NCBI RefSeq assembly: GCF_010820555.1
Contig: NZ_JAAIKD010000001.1
Coordinates: 287,885-351,884 of the forward strand
Direction: 5' to 3'
DNA: 64,000 nt
DNA from: Psychroflexus aurantiacus
Lineage (GTDB): Bacteria > Bacteroidota > Bacteroidia > Flavobacteriales > Flavobacteriaceae
The notes below the pieces were generated by a model. The model saw only the letters and a list, made by a program, of their open reading frames with translations. It was not told the origin of the DNA and searched no databases. Below are positions 60,708 to 64,000 of the stretch, in pieces; positions within the stretch are counted from its first letter, which is position 1; every line of letters begins with the position of its first letter. Position numbers and translations under genes: made by a program.

Positions 60708-62068
60708 TTGGATATTATGATTAATTTCTGCCCGTAAGCATTCGCTTTATCCTGCTCGCCTAAAGCAAGATGGAATTCTTTTAAGGCCATATATACGTTC
60801 TTCTTCAACGCCTTGTCTTCAAAAATGTAATCTAAGGCATTTTCTAAAACTTCAACCGCTTCCCGGTGTTTATTCAGCTGTCCTAAAGCAAAACCTTTCG
60901 TATAGTACAGATAAGCCTGAGAAGGAAAGCGTTCCAAAGCGCTTTCACTTGTCGCTAAAGCCTCTGTATAATTTTGCAAATCCATCTCCAGCTCAAGTAT
61001 GTTTTTAATCAACATGAAATCGTTGGGTTTATTGCGCAGCGCAGACCTGAAATTTTCCAGGGCTTTGCCTTTATCTCTGGATTTATAGAATTGTCCCAGT
61101 TCTGCTTTGCTGGACGAATTTTTTTCTGAAGACAAGGCAGAATCCAAAACGCTGACGAAAGCGTCCTGAGCCTCAGGATCCTTAAGCGCTAAAGCTTTAA
61201 AGGCATTGATGACTTTCACCTTATCCTTCTCATCCAGGGTAAGACTTTCCACAACTTTATTGCTATAAATCTGAGCTTCAAAACTATTTTCACTCGCCAG
61301 GTAAGCCAACGCCATTTCTACATAAAGTTCCGGATCGTTAACCGAATTCTGTTCGAGTTCTTTACCGACTTTAATGGCTTTTTGCGGAGAATTTTTAAGT
61401 CTGTAAAGCTGCATTAGTAGGGTAGCGGCCCGGATATCTTCTTTTGAATTTTGAAATCGCTTTTTGAAGAGTTCGATGCCCTGGTTCAGCATTGACCCTT
61501 CTTTATAGATAATCATTCTGAAATCGTCTCGAAACTCATCGACGCCCTCTGCCGCATCAAACTTGTCCAAGGCCTCCAAAGCGGCCTGATAGTCTTTCTG
61601 AAGCAAATACAGATTGGCCAGTTCCTGAAAATAAACGGGATCGGATTCAGAAATAAATTCAGCCTGGCTTATGGCCTGCTCATAGTTTTTCTGCATTGAA
61701 TAGATATAAAACAATTGCTTATGGATGTAAATGTCATCCCGATACGCCGAATCCTCCAGGGTCTTTTTAAGAAATTCCTCCGCCTTTTCGTAAGCTTCTA
61801 GATCCAGGTGATTTTTCGCCAGTTCATAAAAAACCGCTGTATTGTCAGGTTTGAGTTTAAGACACTTTTCCAGTGCTTCTATGGCTTTTTCCGGATTTTC
61901 CACAGCACGCTGTGCTATGGCTTCAAAAAAAATCTCCTGAAATTCGTCGGTGTTATTCCCTAGATCATCGGTGTTGATCTCCCGGGATAAATTGTCTTTG
62001 TCCTGCGCATGACTGCTTAAGACCACAGCAAGGCAGAAGACAAAGAAAAGACGAATCGCGTGAGACAT
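60704..62068 (-). CDS. Exported TPR-repeat protein
   Basis: 454 residues with signal peptide (about 1-21, ...LSSHAQ) and many TPR units over the rest of the chain (e.g. NPEKAIEALEKCLKLKPDNTAVFYELAKNHLDLEAYEKAEEFLKKTLED). TPR arrays are protein-protein scaffolds; the partner is not known, but the conserved neighbours (EnvC-like, DUF4292, dut) point to envelope assembly. Begins 4 bp after the nucleotidyltransferase stop and overlaps DUF4292 by 4 bp. Confidence 0.88.
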   Translation of the reverse strand: MSHAIRLFFVFCLAVVLSSHAQDKDNLSREINTDDLGNNTDEFQEIFFEAIAQRAVENPEKAIEALEKCLKLKPDNTAVFYELAKNHLDLEAYEKAEEFLKKTLEDSAYRDDIYIHKQLFYIYSMQKNYEQAISQAEFISESDPVYFQELANLYLLQKDYQAALEALDKFDAAEGVDEFRDDFRMIIYKEGSMLNQGIELFKKRFQNSKEDIRAATLLMQLYRLKNSPQKAIKVGKELEQNSVNDPELYVEMALAYLASENSFEAQIYSNKVVESLTLDEKDKVKVINAFKALALKDPEAQDAFVSVLDSALSSEKNSSSKAELGQFYKSRDKGKALENFRSALRNKPNDFMLIKNILELEMDLQNYTEALATSESALERFPSQAYLYYTKGFALGQLNKHREAVEVLENALDYIFEDKALKKNVYMALKEFHLALGEQDKANAYGQKLIIISN

Positions 62069-62072
62069 AGTT

Positions 62073-63086
62073 TTATTCTAAAGTGGAATAATCTCCAAGA
62101 CTTACAGAGGTAAACTCCCCGTTAAATTTAGCAAAATTACCGATCATGGCTTTATCTAATTTCGCATTGGTGATTTCGGAGTGCTCCTGAATCAAGGAGT
62201 TTTTGATAGTAGAGTTATCGACAATCGTGCCATTCCCTATGGAAACATTGGGACCGATTTTAGCGTTTTTTAAAAACACATGTTCCCCGATGAAACAGGG
62301 CTCTATGATTTCAGAATCTTCAATGTTTACCGAAGACGAAATCAATTGTTCTTTCTCCTCTTCGTGAATAAATTTCAACATGCGTGAATTGGTCTCGACC
62401 GTCACGTGTTTATTCCCGCAGTCCATCCACTCATCCACCTGGCCTGGCTTAAAGACAGCACCCTGTTCCCGCATTTTTTTGATACCATCGTTGATCTGGT
62501 ATTCACCGCCATGCATGATGTTTTCTTCGATGACTTTTTCCAGCTGAGTTTTAAGCTGAGCGACGTCCTTAAAATAATAGATGCCAATCACAGCCAGGTC
62601 AGACACAAAGTCTTCAGGCTTTTCCACAAGTTCGGTGATGTGACCGTCCCCATTCAGATTCACCACTCCAAAGGCTTCAGGATTATCCACTTGCTTCACC
62701 CACATCACTGCATCTGCTTCTTTATCCAGTTTGAAATCAGCTTTAAACAAAGTATCTGCATAGGCTATAACCGCAGGGCCTTGTAAAGATTCTTTGGCAC
62801 ACATGATGGCATGACCTGTCCCCAGTGGTTTATCCTGGTAATAAATCGTCGATTTCGCCTTAAGTCCTTTGGCGATTTCTTTCAGTTTTTCTTCAATTTC
62901 GGCACCAAAATCTTCAGAAATAATAAAAGCGATTTCGTCGATTTCTTCCTCCAGAACATCAGCGATGCCTTCTACAAGGCGCTGCACAATAGGTTTTCCA
63001 GCAATAGGAATAAGGGGTTTGGGGATGGTAAGGGTATGGGGTCTTAATCTTGAGCCTCTTCCGGCCATGGGAACTATAATTTTCAT
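62073..63086 (-). CDS. Sugar-phosphate nucleotidyltransferase with left-handed beta-helix
   Basis: 337 residues. The N-terminal nucleotidyltransferase domain has VPMAGRGSRLRPHTLTIPKPLIPIAGKP (nucleotide and sugar-phosphate binding), and GTGHAIMCAKESL. The C-terminal part (about 245-335) is hexapeptide-like (ISSSVNIEDSEIIEPCFIGEHVFLKNAKIGPNVSIG). It likely activates glucose-, mannose- or N-acetylglucosamine-phosphate; the exact sugar cannot be read. Adjacent to a flippase, so envelope polysaccharide precursors are likely. Confidence 0.88.
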   Translation of the reverse strand: MKIIVPMAGRGSRLRPHTLTIPKPLIPIAGKPIVQRLVEGIADVLEEEIDEIAFIISEDFGAEIEEKLKEIAKGLKAKSTIYYQDKPLGTGHAIMCAKESLQGPAVIAYADTLFKADFKLDKEADAVMWVKQVDNPEAFGVVNLNGDGHITELVEKPEDFVSDLAVIGIYYFKDVAQLKTQLEKVIEENIMHGGEYQINDGIKKMREQGAVFKPGQVDEWMDCGNKHVTVETNSRMLKFIHEEEKEQLISSSVNIEDSEIIEPCFIGEHVFLKNAKIGPNVSIGNGTIVDNSTIKNSLIQEHSEITNAKLDKAMIGNFAKFNGEFTSVSLGDYSTLE

Positions 63087-63167
63087 AGAATGATTTTTTA
63101 TTTAAGGTAATCTTTTATTCTTAAGTCTTTATAAAATTCAAGCTCATCTCCTGGTATTTCAAGTCAC

Positions 63168-63602
63168 TTATTTTTCTCCTGTACTTCCAAATCCGCCTGC
63201 GCCTCTTTGGGTTTCAGACAGGGATTCGACAACCTGAAAATCGGCCTGCTCATGTGTTGCGAACACCAGCTGAGCGATGCGGTCGCCGGGCTGTATGCTG
63301 AATGTGTCTTTGGATAAATTGATGAGAATCACGCCCACTTCGCCTCTGTAATCGGCGTCGATGGTACCTGGCGAGTTAAGAACTGTAATTCCCTTTTTGA
63401 GAGCCAGGCCACTTCGTGGTCTCACCTGGGCTTCCACTCCCGCCGGGAGTTCCAGAAACAAGCCTGTTTTGACCAGGCAACGTTCCAGACTTTCCAGATG
63501 TATAGGTTCATCGATATGTGCTTTGAGGTCTACACCCGCAGACAGTGAGGTTTCGTAATGAGGTAAATCGAATCCCGAGCGGTTAATGAGGTTTACTTTC
63601 AT
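63168..63602 (-). CDS. dut: dUTP diphosphatase
   Basis: 144 residues, the trimeric dUTPase. Motif 1 AGVDLKA, motif 2 [11 protein letters not shown], motif 3 [13 protein letters not shown], motif 4 GDRIAQLV, and motif 5 [10 protein letters not shown] are all present. It prevents uracil incorporation and supplies dUMP for thymidylate. Its start is preceded by a ~65-bp intergenic repeat, copy B. Confidence 0.96.
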   Translation of the reverse strand: MKVNLINRSGFDLPHYETSLSAGVDLKAHIDEPIHLESLERCLVKTGLFLELPAGVEAQVRPRSGLALKKGITVLNSPGTIDADYRGEVGVILINLSKDTFSIQPGDRIAQLVFATHEQADFQVVESLSETQRGAGGFGSTGEK

Positions 63603-63622
63603 GGTTCATTTTATTTTTTAAT

Positions 63623-63692
63623 GGTCACAGCCGTCTGAATGACTCCGTCGGGCTGGTGTAAGCTTTGATGATTTAAATTATCATCTCGGTTT
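63623..63692. repeat. Intergenic repeat copy B (upstream of dut)
   Basis: It begins GGTCACAGCCGTCTGAAT and includes AAGCTTTGATGATTTAAAT; similar to copy A at 50241-50310. CAGCC/GGCTG at its ends can form a short stem. It lies 21 bp upstream of the dut ATG (minus strand) and just after the flippase stop. Confidence 0.6.
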
Positions 63693-63698
63693 CATAAG

Positions 63699-64000
63699 TT
63701 ATTTGCTAGTTAAAAGCCTGAACATTTCTTTTTTTTCATTATAAACTATGCCCGCACAAAATATTAAAATGAGCGTGATGCCCACGGTATAATTTGCTCT
63801 GAAATAGTAAAACGAAATTAGAGAAAATAGAACGGAAACGCAGAGATAAATTAACATTTTACCATATTTATAGGGAATGGGATAATGCTTTTGACCCAGA
63901 AAAAAAGAAATCAGCATCATGCTCCCATAAGCCGTCAGTGTTGCTATGGCTGAGCCTACATAACCGATCACAGGGATGAGCCACAAGTTGATTCCGATTG
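63699..64000 (-). CDS. C-terminal end of a polysaccharide flippase (Wzx/MATE-like), cut by window edge
   Basis: The readable frame continues past the window end; no true start is inside. The visible residues (starting GINLWLIPVIGYVGSAIATLTAYGSMMLISFFLGQ) match the conserved segment near the middle of polysaccharide exporters (LIPxxGxxGSAIAT), followed by membrane helices to the C-terminus. This predicts lipid-linked oligosaccharide flipping across the inner membrane, consistent with the nucleotidyltransferase nearby. A TTG at 63984-63986 can be mistaken for a start, but the frame is open upstream of it. Confidence 0.85.
   Translation of the reverse strand, partial: IGINLWLIPVIGYVGSAIATLTAYGSMMLISFFLGQKHYPIPYKYGKMLIYLCVSVLFSLISFYYFRANYTVGITLILIFCAGIVYNEKKEMFRLLTSK

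Noticed and set aside
63699-63986. Complete small gene of 95 codons at the window end.
   Set aside because: The apparent start is a TTG inside an open frame that continues past the window; it is the C-terminal part of a larger flippase.
1-64000. tRNA or rRNA genes.
   Set aside because: No TTCGAATC-type T-loop or rRNA core sequence was noticed in the intergenic regions; nearly all space is coding.

Overview
The window looks like a chromosomal segment of a marine-type flavobacterium (Bacteroidota, Flavobacteriaceae). The evidence is a PorP/SprF-family type IX secretion protein, the complete Bat (aerotolerance) cluster, DUF6089 and DUF4292 proteins, an NfuA/NifU protein with two N-terminal domains, a proofreading exonuclease fused to DnaE, and several candidate promoters of the Bacteroidota form TTG-N17-23-TAnnTTTG. 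I see no rRNA, tRNA, IS element, prophage or CRISPR array. Genus assignment is not possible from reading alone.

Layout. 1-1.7 kb: two adjacent DUF2975-like membrane proteins (the first cut by the window edge) behind a twin palindromic operator, then a small CBS-domain protein. 1.9-6.3 kb: exonuclease-DnaE fusion. 6.6-10.6 kb: four overlapping genes for phenylalanine/tyrosine synthesis (DAHP synthase/chorismate mutase, prephenate dehydrogenase, aminotransferase, prephenate dehydratase), preceded by a previously unlabelled 20-codon Phe/Tyr-rich leader peptide and a terminator/antiterminator pair. This is the strongest discovery in the window. 10.7-15.5 kb: M24 peptidase, clpX, clpP and trigger factor. 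15.6-24.2 kb: CPBP protease, small holin-like membrane protein, and a locus of TonB-dependent receptor, two SGNH esterase-like lipoproteins and a FadL-type porin. 24.7-28.8 kb: penicillin-acylase family protein, alpha/beta hydrolase, pdxJ.

28.9-36.8 kb: a plus-strand envelope run (CBS protein, nadK, DUF6089 protein, uppS, bamA, two ompH/skp genes, murI). 36.8-46.8 kb: porP-like gene, nifU-like gene, lpxB, then yicC-gmk-nadD, gpsA, an EamA transporter, pheS, cvpA and two small unknown genes. 46.9-58.6 kb: carbonic anhydrase plus SulP transporter (a likely bicarbonate uptake pair), a small exported protein, and the Bat operon in the order moxR, DUF58, DUF4381-like, batA, batB, batC, batD, batE. 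58.7-64 kb: EnvC-like protein, DUF4292 lipoprotein, TPR protein, sugar nucleotidyltransferase, dut and the C-terminal end of a Wzx-type flippase.

Genes cooperate in recognisable blocks: aromatic amino acid synthesis under attenuation; folding and degradation (tig, clpP, clpX); outer-membrane biogenesis (bamA, skp-like genes, uppS, lpxB, murI); and a membrane-anchored VWA/MoxR complex (Bat). Non-coding features include several clear intrinsic terminators, a ~65-bp repeat found upstream of both batE and dut, and a mosaic of short degenerate tandem repeats at 1.76-1.94 kb.
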